DNA from: Sphingobacterium kitahiroshimense
GTDB taxonomy: Bacteria; Bacteroidota; Bacteroidia; Sphingobacteriales; Sphingobacteriaceae
Assembly (NCBI RefSeq): GCF_025961315.1
Contig: NZ_JAOQNK010000001.1
Span: 930,001-994,000 of the forward strand
Length of the DNA: 64,000 nucleotides
Direction of reading: 5' to 3'
Shown: one piece after another, positions 44,228 to 53,020 of the stretch
Position numbering within the stretch: the stretch's first letter is position 1
How the letters are laid out: each line of letters begins with the position of its first letter
Translations under genes and position numbers: made by a program
The notes under the pieces: generated by a model
Seen by the model: only the letters and a program-made list of their open reading frames with translations
Databases searched by the model: none
What the model was told of the DNA's origin: nothing

Positions 44228-44983
44228 TTAGTTTTGACCTGCTAATAATCCTCCGTCAACAGTCCAAGTTGCTCCAGTAACCCAGCTTGTTTGGTCTGAA
44301 AGTAAAAAGTCAATTGTCTTCGCAACATCTTCCGGTTGACCAACACCTCCTAATGGATGGTATGCATCAAATGAAGCTAGATTTTCAGCTATCTTATCTT
44401 CTGGCATAAATGTCTTGAATATCGGGGTAACCACAAATCCTGGGTTGACAGAATTGACTCTGATGTTAAATTCCGCTAATTCTATTGCCAGTTGTTTTGT
44501 AAGTGCTACCAATCCGGCTTTTCCTACCATATAGGCTGATGCCGGCCCTGCTTTAAGTGCGTGATGCATCAATGCCGCTCCAATATTTACAATTGATCCA
44601 CTTTTATTTTCTTTCATAATTAAAGCTGCTGCTTGTGTAATGAAAAAGAAAGCTTTGGTATAGGTTTGAAAACTATCATAGTCTTTCTCTGTATGATCAA
44701 AAAATGAAATTGGGTTATAATGCCCAGCCCCATTAACCAAGTACTTTAAATTTGGCAATTCATTTTTTAGGTTTCCGTTAAAGTCAACCACAGCATCCAT
44801 ATCGGAAAGATCTACCGAGTAAATTTTCACCTGACCGCCTTTTGCTTCTAATTCTGCTTTAGCTTTATTCAAGCTATCGACACTTCTTCCTACTAGTGCA
44901 ACTTCTACTCCTCTTCCAATTAATAATTCTGCTGTGGATTTACCTATTCCGGTTGAACCACCTACGATTAATGCTTGTTCCAT
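44228..44983 (-). CDS. SDR family oxidoreductase
   Basis: 251 residues. Rossmann motif [12 protein letters not shown] (TGxxxGxG) at the start and the catalytic pair YMVGKAG (YxxxK) at about residue 151. The NAG-like motif here reads NGAGHYNP. Substrate unknown; likely a small carbonyl or quinone-type compound, given the company. Last gene of the unit OsmC-DsbA-OsmC-SDR under operator B. Confidence 0.87.
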   Translation of the reverse strand: MEQALIVGGSTGIGKSTAELLIGRGVEVALVGRSVDSLNKAKAELEAKGGQVKIYSVDLSDMDAVVDFNGNLKNELPNLKYLVNGAGHYNPISFFDHTEKDYDSFQTYTKAFFFITQAAALIMKENKSGSIVNIGAALMHHALKAGPASAYMVGKAGLVALTKQLAIELAEFNIRVNSVNPGFVVTPIFKTFMPEDKIAENLASFDAYHPLGGVGQPEDVAKTIDFLLSDQTSWVTGATWTVDGGLLAGQN

Positions 44984-45052
44984 TTTTATATTTTTTATTT
45001 ATTTCCGTCATGGAAATAGATGAAATCTATTTTATGAGATCTTACCTTCGGA

Positions 45053-45439
45053 TTAAGCTCCGTAAGTAAATTCATAGTTTTTTATAATTGCAGGATTAAG
45101 ACTGTTGCCAACGTGACATAGATTCTTTGCTGAATTTTCAATCAATTCCTTTTGTTCTGCTGTATAGTCTTTATCAAAGAACAACTTCACGTTGATCGTT
45201 CCTACTTGTCCTCCTTCTGCGGCCATTTCATAAGATAACTCGCTTCTAGAGCCGTTTACTTCGAAATCTTTTTTTCTGGCATAAAAATCTACTGTTCCAA
45301 GCATACAGCTTGCATATGAACCCATAAGAAGATCAATAGGACCAAATTTTAAATCGACTTGGATTGGATCAGTGCTTAATGGTGATTTTGTGCTTGAATG
45401 ATATTTACCTTCGTAGGTAGTTGCTATTATTTGTGACAT
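45053..45439 (-). CDS. OsmC family protein
   Basis: 128 residues. OsmC-type cysteines are in MGSYASCMLGTVDFYARKK and KNLCHVGNSLNP, so the peroxidatic pair is present. Reduces organic peroxides or related electrophiles in the cytosol. It lies 47 bp downstream of the DsbA-like gene and upstream of the SDR. One of three OsmC-family proteins in the window; it differs clearly from the ones at 22577 and 46327. Confidence 0.85.
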   Translation of the reverse strand: MSQIIATTYEGKYHSSTKSPLSTDPIQVDLKFGPIDLLMGSYASCMLGTVDFYARKKDFEVNGSRSELSYEMAAEGGQVGTINVKLFFDKDYTAEQKELIENSAKNLCHVGNSLNPAIIKNYEFTYGA

Positions 45440-45486
45440 TTTATTTAATTTTTTATAGTGAATACGAAATGACTTATATGTTGAAA

Positions 45487-46185
45487 TTAGATGCTACATC
45501 CATCAATTCCACACATATTATCTCCAGATTCTTCTGACAGATCAACAATGCTTTCTTGGTAGGTCTGTGCAAGGGCCTTAGCAAAAAGTTCCACAGGCTG
45601 CGCTCCTGAAACAGCATATTTACCATCTAGAAGGTAATAAGGTACACCTGTTATTCCTAGATTTTGTGCTTCCATGATATCCTGTTTCACTTCATAGTTG
45701 TACTCATCTTCAGCTAATACTTTTCGGGCTTTTGAAGGATCTAAGCCCAGCTCCTCCGCAAAGGATACCAAAAATTCAACATCCGCAATATTTTTTCCGT
45801 CAACAAAGTGAGCTTTAAACAAAGCCTCCTCCATCTCATCGGCTTTACCATGTTCTTTTGCCAAATGCAATAACTTATGAGCAGGAAAAGTATCGGCAGC
45901 AATGGCCTGATCGTAATTAAAAGTCACACCGGCATTTTTACCCATTTCTTTTAATTGATTCAAAAACTGATCAAGGTGAGCTTTAGAAAAACCTTTACGA
46001 TTCATCATATACTCACTGATACTCAAAGTTCCAGAGCTTTCTTTTAAAGTAGGATCCAACTGGAAACTTTTCCATTCTACTTCCACTTCATCTTTGAATG
46101 AAGAACCTGCTAACGCTTGCTCAAAATTTTTCTTAGCGATGTAGCAAAAAGGACACATGATGTCCGACCATACCTGTATTTTCAT
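45487..46185 (-). CDS. DsbA family oxidoreductase (FrnE-like)
   Basis: 232 residues, no signal peptide, so cytosolic. The thioredoxin-fold active site is MCPFCYIAKK (Cys 11, Cys 14). The rest (QLDPTLKESSGTLSISEYMM, HLAKEHGKADEMEEALFKAHF, GITGVPYYLLDGKYAVSGAQ) follows the FrnE/2-hydroxychromene isomerase-like branch of DsbA. The C-terminus MCGIDGCSI adds two cysteines. Such proteins handle thiol stress or polyketide-like compounds. In the operator B unit. Confidence 0.88.
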   Translation of the reverse strand: MKIQVWSDIMCPFCYIAKKNFEQALAGSSFKDEVEVEWKSFQLDPTLKESSGTLSISEYMMNRKGFSKAHLDQFLNQLKEMGKNAGVTFNYDQAIAADTFPAHKLLHLAKEHGKADEMEEALFKAHFVDGKNIADVEFLVSFAEELGLDPSKARKVLAEDEYNYEVKQDIMEAQNLGITGVPYYLLDGKYAVSGAQPVELFAKALAQTYQESIVDLSEESGDNMCGIDGCSI

Positions 46186-46208
46186 TGTCTAGTTATTTTT
46201 AAGTTTAT

Positions 46209-46326
46209 TTAGAGATTCTCATTCACGATTTCAGTAAGCTGATGTACACCGAAATGTCTCCATTTCATCTTACCATTTTTGAATAGCATCGTTGTTGGTA
46301 CTCTTTTAATCTTGTCATACCTTGAA
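46209..46326 (-). pseudogene. Thioredoxin C-terminal remnant
   Basis: The minus strand reads KIKRVPTTMLFKNGKMKW followed by RHFGVHQLTEIVNENL and a stop at 46209-46211. It copies the C-terminus of the thioredoxin at 47910-48203 (RSVPTTMLFKNGEMKWRHSG) but has no WCPPC half and no start; the OsmC stop at 46327 abuts it. Remains of a second thioredoxin gene. Confidence 0.75.
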
Positions 46327-46875
46327 CTACATCACAGCATTTAAGCTCTTATTGATACTGATTTTTACGGGTTCTGCGATAGTTCTGTAACCCGGAGATA
46401 CTTTACGTACATGTTCCGCAATAGCAGCATACTCCTCTTCGGTTCCGCTACCGGTAACTTCAAAATTGAATTGAAGTTCTTTAAATCCAACTGAAACATT
46501 CGGGTCAACTTCCAAAAATCCACGGAGATCAAGGTTACCTACAATAGTTAAGTTAACACTGTCAAGCTTGATCCCTTTATTGGTAGCTCCTGCCACAAAA
46601 CCCACCATCATACAGCCGGCTAAACCGCCTAAAATATAATCTTGAGGATTCGGATTCAGGTTGTCTCCCAACAATTCTGTAGGCTCCCCGATCTGATATT
46701 TGAATTGTTTTTCTACGAAAGCGCTTCCTATCTTTTTACTATGAGTGGTAATTTCAGTATTTACACCACCTTTCCAGGTTGCGGTTACACCTAATGCTGC
46801 AATTGCTTCAGCAGGTTTGTTAGTAATTACTTCTACATAATTTCCTAATGCTTCTAAATTTACATTGTTTAACAT
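46327..46875 (-). CDS. OsmC family protein lacking the second cysteine
   Basis: 182 residues from the ATG at 46875 (MLNNVNLEALGNYVEVI). The first OsmC cysteine is in GGLAGCMMVGFVAG; the second position reads VSPGYRTIAEPV, with Ser where the peroxidatic partner usually lies. It may be a one-cysteine or non-enzymatic OsmC protein. First gene of the operator B unit, with promoter TACCTTTG at 46909-46902 only 27 bp upstream. The thioredoxin remnant abuts its 3' end. Confidence 0.8.
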   Translation of the reverse strand: MLNNVNLEALGNYVEVITNKPAEAIAALGVTATWKGGVNTEITTHSKKIGSAFVEKQFKYQIGEPTELLGDNLNPNPQDYILGGLAGCMMVGFVAGATNKGIKLDSVNLTIVGNLDLRGFLEVDPNVSVGFKELQFNFEVTGSGTEEEYAAIAEHVRKVSPGYRTIAEPVKISINKSLNAVM

Positions 46876-46901
46876 AACCAATTGTTTTAAATTTTGTACT
46901 A

Positions 46902-46967
46902 CAAAGGTACTGGCTAGACAGCTTCAAGAAAATGGACAAAACTGAAAACAAATAGCACTTATTGATT
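46902..46967 (-). promoter_or_regulatory. Regulon site B: AraC-type operator and promoter of the OsmC unit
   Basis: Toward the gene: AAGTGCTATTTG, TTTTCAGTTTTGTCCATTTT, 20 bp between half-site centres (46954-55 and 46934-35), 24 bp to TACCTTTG at 46909-46902. The first half-site is the most altered (GTGCTA for GTACCA). Confidence 0.7.
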
Positions 46968-47085
46968 CGATTCCACCCTTTTAGATACTCAAATTTCCTT
47001 TCTAAAATATATTGGCGAAAAGATAGGTCGAACCATTCGAATCTACTTGATTGAAAAATCAAATCATTAGATACCTGGCACTTAT

Positions 47086-47127
47086 AAAAAAAGGAAGTTC
47101 CCCAAATTATGGGAAACTTCCTTTTTA
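47086..47127 (-). terminator. Hairpin terminator of the azoreductase unit
   Basis: GGAAGTTTCCC/GGGGAACTTCC stem with A and T runs outside. About 130 bp past the azoreductase stop at 47256. Confidence 0.6.
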
Positions 47128-47255
47128 TCAAGAGGCCTTTTACTGTTTTGCATGACGTAATTTAGTTTCCGATAAGAACAGAATAAATAGCTCACTTGAC
47201 TCCTTCACAGAAATCTTTTATAAGAGCTAAATTCTTCAAATCAAGCATAAATTAG

Positions 47256-47888
47256 CTATTGTGAAAAAAATTCATCAGCAATACGGCTAGCAGACTCCAA
47301 GGCATTAGAAAACTCCTTTTCAGTATCGGGATTCACTAGATTTCCTAAAAATTTAACGGAATGAACTTCAGTAATTCCAACAAGTCCTAACCACCAATTG
47401 AAATAAGTAGACTGGAAATCAAGCCCTAGCTCAATCGGTACACCCGCACCATACACACCTGAGGTATAAATAACACAAGCCTTCTTATCTTTCAATAAGG
47501 GAAAGTAACCGTCCTCTCCAAAGCCAAAGGTCAAACCCGGCTGTGAGATGGTGTCGATATAGTGTTTCAATACCCATGGAATACCTCCATTCCACATCGG
47601 AACAGTGATCAGGTATTCATCTGCTGAGGAAAACCGTTCTGTTACCTCCACAACTTTATCCCAAGATGTTTTTAATTCCTCATTTAATGTACCTTCACCG
47701 AAGAAAGTCATCTTGGCCACAGCTTTGTCCCCGTCAAAAGTGGGAATGCTTAAGTCCCACAGATTCAGTTCATCTATAACAGCATCCGGATTCAACAGTT
47801 TATACTGTTCCATAAATTCCTGAGCGATGGCCCCTGATTTAGAATTTTCCTTTCTCGGTGAGCTGATGATGTGCAGTAGTCTTTTCAT
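47256..47888 (-). CDS. azoR: FMN-dependent NADH-azoreductase
   Basis: 210 residues. Flavodoxin-like FMN-binding start SSPRKENSKSGAIAQEF, then VPMWNGGIPWVLKHYIDTISQPGLTFGFGEDG, typical of AzoR enzymes that reduce azo dyes and quinones by two electrons. Cytosolic. It lies 21 bp downstream of the thioredoxin gene and closes the operator C unit. Two-electron quinone reduction fits the electrophile-defence theme of the cluster. Confidence 0.88.
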   Translation of the reverse strand: MKRLLHIISSPRKENSKSGAIAQEFMEQYKLLNPDAVIDELNLWDLSIPTFDGDKAVAKMTFFGEGTLNEELKTSWDKVVEVTERFSSADEYLITVPMWNGGIPWVLKHYIDTISQPGLTFGFGEDGYFPLLKDKKACVIYTSGVYGAGVPIELGLDFQSTYFNWWLGLVGITEVHSVKFLGNLVNPDTEKEFSNALESASRIADEFFSQ

Positions 47889-47909
47889 ATTTATTTCAAG
47901 TATATAATG

Positions 47910-48203
47910 TTAAAGATTATCTTTTACCAACTGACCTAGTTCATGAGCAGGTACGATACCGGAATGTCTCCATTTCATTTCTCCATTTTTGAAAAGCATC
48001 GTAGTTGGTACACTTCTGATTTCAAATAGAGTTGCTAAATCTGGATATTTATCGATATCCACACGTTCATAATGAATAACATCATCAAATTCCGCAACCA
48101 CTTCATCTAAATTTGGCTTCATGGCCACACATGGAGGACACCAAGTCGCATGAAAATTAACCATGGTCAATTGTTCCGATTCTATTTTATTTGCTAAATC
48201 CAT
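47910..48203 (-). CDS. Thioredoxin
   Basis: 97 residues. Active site HATWCPPCVAMKP (Cys 22, Cys 25) and the cis-Pro region RSVPTTMLFKNGEMKWRHSG. The classical WCGPC has Pro in place of Gly, a common Bacteroidota variant. Cytosolic disulfide reductase. In the middle of the operator C unit. A fragment of a second copy remains at 46209-46326. Confidence 0.9.
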   Translation of the reverse strand: MDLANKIESEQLTMVNFHATWCPPCVAMKPNLDEVVAEFDDVIHYERVDIDKYPDLATLFEIRSVPTTMLFKNGEMKWRHSGIVPAHELGQLVKDNL

Positions 48204-48336
48204 TGTTTTATATTTTTAAATTATTAACAGTTGTATTGTATTAAGGCTATGCTGGATATTTTTTGCGTATAATGATCATGTGAGTCATTAAATATGATTA
48301 TAAACAAGCATTACCTGATTACGGAAAAAGGGATTC

Positions 48337-49341
48337 TCAACGATTTAAATCATCCATTACTTCTTTCATGATCATCATACTTTTTAATTTTTCCTGATGG
48401 TCATAGATAGGTGAATGGATCATCAATTCGTCCACACCTGTTTGCGCTATAAAATCCTTTAATTCGTCTCTAATTTTCTCTTTACTTCCCACAAAAGAAC
48501 AGGCTGTCCTTTGCTTTACTTGTAACCGTACCTGCTCAGACATGCTATCTAATAGCTCCGGCAAGGAATTTACTGGCGGTTGTAAAAACTTTCCTGCATT
48601 TTGTGCTAAACTTTGAAACATCAGATGCAAACTTGTTGACAGCCTCTCTGCTTTCTGATCCGTATCTGCAGCTGTAGCATTTATAGCGGCGATCGTATAA
48701 GGCTGTTTCAGTAATTCAGAAGGTTTAAAATTTTGATGGTACAGAGCAAATGCATCCAACATCTGTCTAGGAGCAAAATGACCGGCAAAAGCATAGGGTA
48801 ATCCTTTGGATGCGGCTAAAGCTGCACTTTCTGTACTCGATCCTAAGATCCAGATCGGAACATGTGTATCTTCGGCTATAAAAGCACGCACCTTGGCGTA
48901 TGGATTCTTATGGGAAAAATACATTTCAAGTGCTTCCACATTCTGAGGAAATCGCTGAGATTGCTCGAAAAAATCCTTCTGGATTGCCAAAGCAGTTTGA
49001 ATATCACTTCCGGGTGCTCTGCCCAACCCCAGATCAATCCGATCGGGATAAAGTTGTGCTAAGGTTCCAAATTGCTCGGCGACAATCAGAGGTGAATGGT
49101 TTGGCAACATAATACCTCCCGATCCTACACGTATGTTTTGCGTATGACCAGCAAGATGTCCAATCAAAACTGATGTTGCAGTACTGGCAACATGAGCCAT
49201 ATTATGGTGCTCGGCTAACCAGAGACGTTTATATCCTAAAGTATCGACCAATCGGGCCAGTTCTTTTGTTTTTTCGAATGTAGAACGAGCATTGCTATCT
49301 TCTCCAATAAACGCTAACTCTAATAATGATATAGGGATCAT
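48337..49341 (-). CDS. LLM class flavin-dependent oxidoreductase (luciferase-like)
   Basis: 334 residues. Family motifs YKRLWLAEHHNMAHVASTATSVLIG and RVGSGGIMLPNHSPL, AEQFGTLAQLYPDRIDLGLGRAPGSD. It belongs to the bacterial luciferase-like monooxygenases of the MsnO8 branch, using FMNH2 and oxygen. Substrate unknown, perhaps a sulfur or aromatic compound. First gene of the operator C unit, with a long leader (about 150 nt) from TACCTTTG at 49500-49493. Confidence 0.88.
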   Translation of the reverse strand: MIPISLLELAFIGEDSNARSTFEKTKELARLVDTLGYKRLWLAEHHNMAHVASTATSVLIGHLAGHTQNIRVGSGGIMLPNHSPLIVAEQFGTLAQLYPDRIDLGLGRAPGSDIQTALAIQKDFFEQSQRFPQNVEALEMYFSHKNPYAKVRAFIAEDTHVPIWILGSSTESAALAASKGLPYAFAGHFAPRQMLDAFALYHQNFKPSELLKQPYTIAAINATAADTDQKAERLSTSLHLMFQSLAQNAGKFLQPPVNSLPELLDSMSEQVRLQVKQRTACSFVGSKEKIRDELKDFIAQTGVDELMIHSPIYDHQEKLKSMMIMKEVMDDLNR

Positions 49342-49933
49342 AATTTTCCTCTTTTTAATAATTAATTACAGCTGCTGATGAGTTTAATATTCTTTCTTAC
49401 TATTGAAATGCTATTATTTGTTCATAATCGAAAAATAATAAAGAACATGGATCTCAAAGATCAGTACTCATCTGTCTTAAAATTTAATACTACAAAGGTA
49501 ATTGCTGGAAAGCATCAAGAAAATGGACAAAACTGAAAACAAGTGGTACTTATTAGCAAGATTATACGCGCAGATGATGGATCGACATCACCTGTATAGC
49601 ATTCAAAACGAGACAACTACAATTAAGAGAATTTGAGGAATTATTTTAGAAAACGATATACAGCCCCATTAAAACGAATGCCCCAGCTTTTACTAAAGAT
49701 GAATTTTTAAAATTTAAAGGCCGGTGTGGAAATGGTGATAGCTTTACCTTGATATTAGGATTTGGTAGTTTTCTATATGAACATTTTTAATTGCATATAA
49801 AAACCTAAAATGGCTATTGTGGACTTTTCCTTTGCTCAAAAGAAGAACTGACCAGTCACTCAATTAATCTCTTGGGATGCTGCTTAATACGTTATACAAT
49901 AGCCATGGTATTTAAAATCTATTACTGAAAATA
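49342..49933. other. Intergenic region holding regulon site C
   Basis: 592 bp. The operator and promoter occupy 49493-49556. From 49580 to 49930 there is no supported gene; short coding-like stretches occur but no frame is continuous. Confidence 0.4.
49493..49556 (-). promoter_or_regulatory. Regulon site C: AraC-type operator and promoter of the luciferase-like unit
   Basis: Toward the gene: AAGTACCACTTG, TTTTCAGTTTTGTCCATTTT, centres 20 bp apart (49545-46 and 49525-26), 24 bp to TACCTTTG at 49500-49493. Nearly identical to site B over 40 bp, including the segment after the operator. Confidence 0.75.
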
Positions 49934-50836
49934 CTATTGAAAGGATTTTCTAAAAGATGTTGGTGACTGATTGGTATATTTCTTAAAATATCTGATAAAG
50001 TAAGATGAGTCTTCGAAACCGATTTTATCTGCGATCTGATTCACATTTAGTTTTGAATGTAGTAATAATCTTTTTGCTTCCAGTACAATCCTTTCATGGA
50101 TCATTTCAGATGGTTTTTTATTGAGCAGCTGCAAAGTAAGATTTGAGAGAGTTCTGAGGGAAACAAATAGCATTTCCGCATATTTAGATGCAGGAAGTCC
50201 TTTGGTGTAGTTCTCTTCAATCAGATTGACAAAGTGGATCAATTGGGTACGTTTTTCGTCCACAATAAACGGTGCATGGCCCTTATTTAGTTCTTCAAGT
50301 TGGTATTTACGACGCTGAACCTGAATTAAAAATGCTTTAAGATAAAGTCTGAGCAATTCTTCCTGACCATATTTATCCTGTTCTTTAAGTTCAGTCTGCA
50401 TTTGGACGATATACTCATCCAGTTTATATTCGTTTCCGCTGCCTACACAACAAGAAGGAATTTGATAGGCATTATTGAACATACTACACTTGAGAAAAAA
50501 ATCAACATCATCTTCCTTTTGAACCAAAAAATCCTCTGCGAAATGAATAACAAATCCTTCGTAATCTGGATTATTATCAAAAGCATGAACCTGGTTTTTA
50601 GCAATAAAGAATATCGTATTTTCTGATACATCGTATTCATTGAAATCAACAAAATGCTTCCCAGTACCTGACTTGAACCAGATAACCTGATAAAAACTGT
50701 GGATATGGGGTTTGACAATATCTTCCTGATGATCTTCTATCAAATCTTGTAAAGACTGGACCTCAAACTGCATTTTACCTGGAAAATCAGCATGTAAATG
50801 ATATTCGTTGATCGCTTCCTTTTCCTGCTTTTCCAT
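49934..50836 (-). CDS. AraC family regulator, candidate master of the 43-52 kb regulon
   Basis: 300 residues. Cupin-like N-terminal domain (about 30-150: VKPHIHSFYQVIWFKSGTG, FIAKNQVHAFDNN), then two HTH motifs (LPASKYAEMLFVSLRTLSNLTLQLLNKKPSEM and NVNQIADKIGFEDSSYFIRYFKKYTNQSPTSFR). The cupin has His residues that could hold a ligand. It sits between operator C and operator D and is divergent from the aminotransferase, so it is the natural regulator of the four shared sites. Own promoter box TATATTTG at about 50879-50872. Confidence 0.88.
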   Translation of the reverse strand: MEKQEKEAINEYHLHADFPGKMQFEVQSLQDLIEDHQEDIVKPHIHSFYQVIWFKSGTGKHFVDFNEYDVSENTIFFIAKNQVHAFDNNPDYEGFVIHFAEDFLVQKEDDVDFFLKCSMFNNAYQIPSCCVGSGNEYKLDEYIVQMQTELKEQDKYGQEELLRLYLKAFLIQVQRRKYQLEELNKGHAPFIVDEKRTQLIHFVNLIEENYTKGLPASKYAEMLFVSLRTLSNLTLQLLNKKPSEMIHERIVLEAKRLLLHSKLNVNQIADKIGFEDSSYFIRYFKKYTNQSPTSFRKSFQ

Positions 50837-50997
50837 TTTGACTTCAGTTTATGCTTACTATATTGATTTTGCAAATATAGTAGTATTTCCATAGTCATTA
50901 AAAATTATGATAATCAAAAAGTATTTTCATAAAAATATTATTCATTTCACTATCAATACTTTAAATTTAAAATTGACAAGATATAGATAGAATTATG

Positions 50998-51062
50998 ATC
51001 AATAAGTACCATTTTTTTTCAGTATTGTCCATGTTTTCGAAGTTGCCCATTGCTTAGCTTTG
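50998..51062 (+). promoter_or_regulatory. Regulon site D: AraC-type operator and promoter of the aminotransferase
   Basis: GATCAATAAGTACCATT followed by TTTTCAGTATTGTCCATG; centres 20 bp apart (51009-10 and 51029-30), then 24 bp to TAGCTTTG at 51055-51062, which is 30 bp before the ATG at 51092. The only site on the plus strand; it also faces the regulator gene. Confidence 0.75.
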
Positions 51063-51091
51063 GGATATATAATTTATACCATTATCATTCA

Positions 51092-52432
51092 ATGTCAGAC
51101 TTATCCTATATATCTTCAAGAGGCAATCGTGCTTACCATACTGTTGTTAGACCAGATTTTGAACTTTATTTTGAAGCATCAAAAAATATATATCATGCTG
51201 TTGATAATCCACACGGAACTTTTCCATTGAATGTCGCGGATAACAATCTAAATTGGCCTATCCTGAGTGAGCGCTTGCAAAAAATCGCTGCTACGCAGGA
51301 AATTCCAGACTGGGTTTCAGGCTATACTTCTGGCCTGGGGCACGAAACCTTCCGAGCAGCATTAGCAGATTTTCTGGGTGTTTTTTTAGCAAAACGCCCC
51401 TTAGATCCTGCAAATATAGGAGTGGCTGCTGGAGCTACCGCCGTGATCGAGCTATCCGCAATAATTCTGGCAGATAAAGGGGATGTTGCGGTATTTCCAG
51501 CCCCTGCATATCCTGTATACAGCCGCGACATCATGAATAAGGCTGGCATAGAAAGATATGATTTAATCACGCATCATGATAGTGATGCTATCCATCACGG
51601 ACCTATTCTGTCGATTGAACATCTGGAAAAAGCCAAACGAGATATCGAGCTCCAAGGTTCAAATTTCAAACTTCTGGTAGTTACTAATCCTGATAATCCG
51701 ACCGGAGGATTATACACCGTAGAGCATCTGGAAGCTATTGCCGATTGGTGTATAGAAAGGAAAATTCATTTTATCGTCAATGAGATCTATGGACTTGTAA
51801 CCATAGATACAACAGATCCAGCTATAGCTGGTGATTACCTCGATCATCGTCAGTTTTCTTCTTTCCTCTCAATAATCCATAATAAAAACAGTCCATATTT
51901 ACACCAGTGGTATGCACTTTCTAAAGATCTGGGGATTTCAGGAATGAGAGTCGGTATGGTATACTCGCTTAATCAAGCCTTCTTAACTGCTTTTAATAAT
52001 TTAAACCTTCCACACATGGTTTCAAATCATACACAATGGTTAATGGAAAATGTGTTGGGAGATCACGAGTTTATGCGCAATTTCTTGGATGCACAGCATC
52101 AAGCCTTAACCAAGGGATACATTGTAGTGGTAGATATGTTAAAAATTTTAGATGTACCATTTGTTCCTTCCTATGGAAGCTTATTTATATGGGCTGATTT
52201 TTCTAAATTTTTATTCGCGGAAACTTTGGCTGCGGAAATCGAATTTTGGGAGAATCTTTACAAAAACACAGGTGTCTTATTAACACCGGGAATCGGTTTC
52301 GGTCACACAAAAAAAGGCATGTTTAGAATAGTATATACTTGTTTTGATGATGAAGCCTTACGGATAGCTATGAAAAGGATACAGTACTACTTAGCAAGTT
52401 TAGCTACAACTGTAAAAAAATCTGTTGAATAA
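51092..52432 (+). CDS. PLP-dependent aminotransferase class I/II
   Basis: 446 residues from the ATG at 51092; a TTG at 51050 lies within the promoter and is rejected. Fold-type I landmarks: GAGATAVIELSAIILADKGD, VVTNPDNPTGGLYTV, VNEIYGLV, and the Lys Schiff-base motif ALSKDLGISGMRVGMV. It resembles the 1-aminocyclopropane-1-carboxylate synthase/MalY-like branch rather than classical AspC; the substrate may be a sulfur-containing amino acid. Regulated by operator D. Cytosolic. Confidence 0.88.
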   Translation: MSDLSYISSRGNRAYHTVVRPDFELYFEASKNIYHAVDNPHGTFPLNVADNNLNWPILSERLQKIAATQEIPDWVSGYTSGLGHETFRAALADFLGVFLAKRPLDPANIGVAAGATAVIELSAIILADKGDVAVFPAPAYPVYSRDIMNKAGIERYDLITHHDSDAIHHGPILSIEHLEKAKRDIELQGSNFKLLVVTNPDNPTGGLYTVEHLEAIADWCIERKIHFIVNEIYGLVTIDTTDPAIAGDYLDHRQFSSFLSIIHNKNSPYLHQWYALSKDLGISGMRVGMVYSLNQAFLTAFNNLNLPHMVSNHTQWLMENVLGDHEFMRNFLDAQHQALTKGYIVVVDMLKILDVPFVPSYGSLFIWADFSKFLFAETLAAEIEFWENLYKNTGVLLTPGIGFGHTKKGMFRIVYTCFDDEALRIAMKRIQYYLASLATTVKKSVE

Positions 52433-52527
52433 TTTTGTTATACCTATAGGTTTTGATAATAATTTTATCCTAAATCAATGCTAATGACGACAATAAATCA
52501 GTTATAAAAAAATATTAAGAGAAACAT

Positions 52528-52734
52528 ATGACACAATATTTCAGAAACTTTACCATACTTGGACTGATTAAAATAGCTTTCGGTCTGCTTTTCATTGTCA
52601 TAGGAATTATGGACAGTGAAATATACATCTCAGTTCTTGGAACTATTTTACTTATAACTACCTTAATAAATAAAGGTACTTGCCCAGGAGATGTCTGTTC
52701 ACCACATCTTAATAAAAGAAGAGTCAATAAATAA
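52528..52734 (+). CDS. Small membrane protein, DUF2892-like
   Basis: 68 residues. Two hydrophobic segments (FTILGLIKIAFGLLFIVIGIM and YISVLGTILLITTLI) and a terminal GTCPGDVCSPH with two cysteines. The pattern resembles the membrane tail of YgaP-type rhodanese proteins (DUF2892), linked to sulfur handling. It lies 96 bp after the aminotransferase and probably in the same transcript. The cysteine pair may bind sulfur or metal; this is inferred. Confidence 0.6.
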   Translation: MTQYFRNFTILGLIKIAFGLLFIVIGIMDSEIYISVLGTILLITTLINKGTCPGDVCSPHLNKRRVNK

Positions 52735-52810
52735 TGGTCCAAAAAGTTTTCTGAAGCCTATCTTTCTTTTGATAAATAATCGCAGGTGCACTGTACTCTA
52801 TCCTTACTGG

Positions 52811-52984
52811 TTGCTATATCTTGTCATGCAGATAGTCAGATATCGTAAATGACTGATATATATTCAAGCCAGACTCTCGAATACCGGCAATCTGTCTAAA
52901 ACTTAACTGTGATCTACTTTTACCTGTTCTTACAGCTGTAGGATGATTGAGTATATATTCGCGGTGTATTTTCTTTAAATTCAT
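52811..52984 (-). CDS. Small hypothetical protein (57 residues)
   Basis: From the ATG at 52984 (MNLKKIHREYILNHPTAVRT). An intact frame with a related but shorter frame at about 61332-61452 (MNLKQIYQDYIFNHPTAVKS). The C-terminal half (SFRQIAGIRESGLNIYQSF) is absent in the relative. No family was recognised. The conserved NHPTAV motif suggests a former gene family; expression is uncertain. Confidence 0.4.
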
Positions 52985-53020
52985 CTGTATAGTTTTTCTA
53001 AAAAAATCAATCGAAAAACC

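Noticed and set aside
49580..49930. Coding-like stretch between regulon site C and the AraC gene
   Set aside because: Frames are broken by stops every 20-40 codons and no known domain was seen.
51050..51091. TTG start of the aminotransferase 14 codons upstream
   Set aside because: It precedes and contains the TAGCTTTG promoter box, so it would lie upstream of the transcription start.
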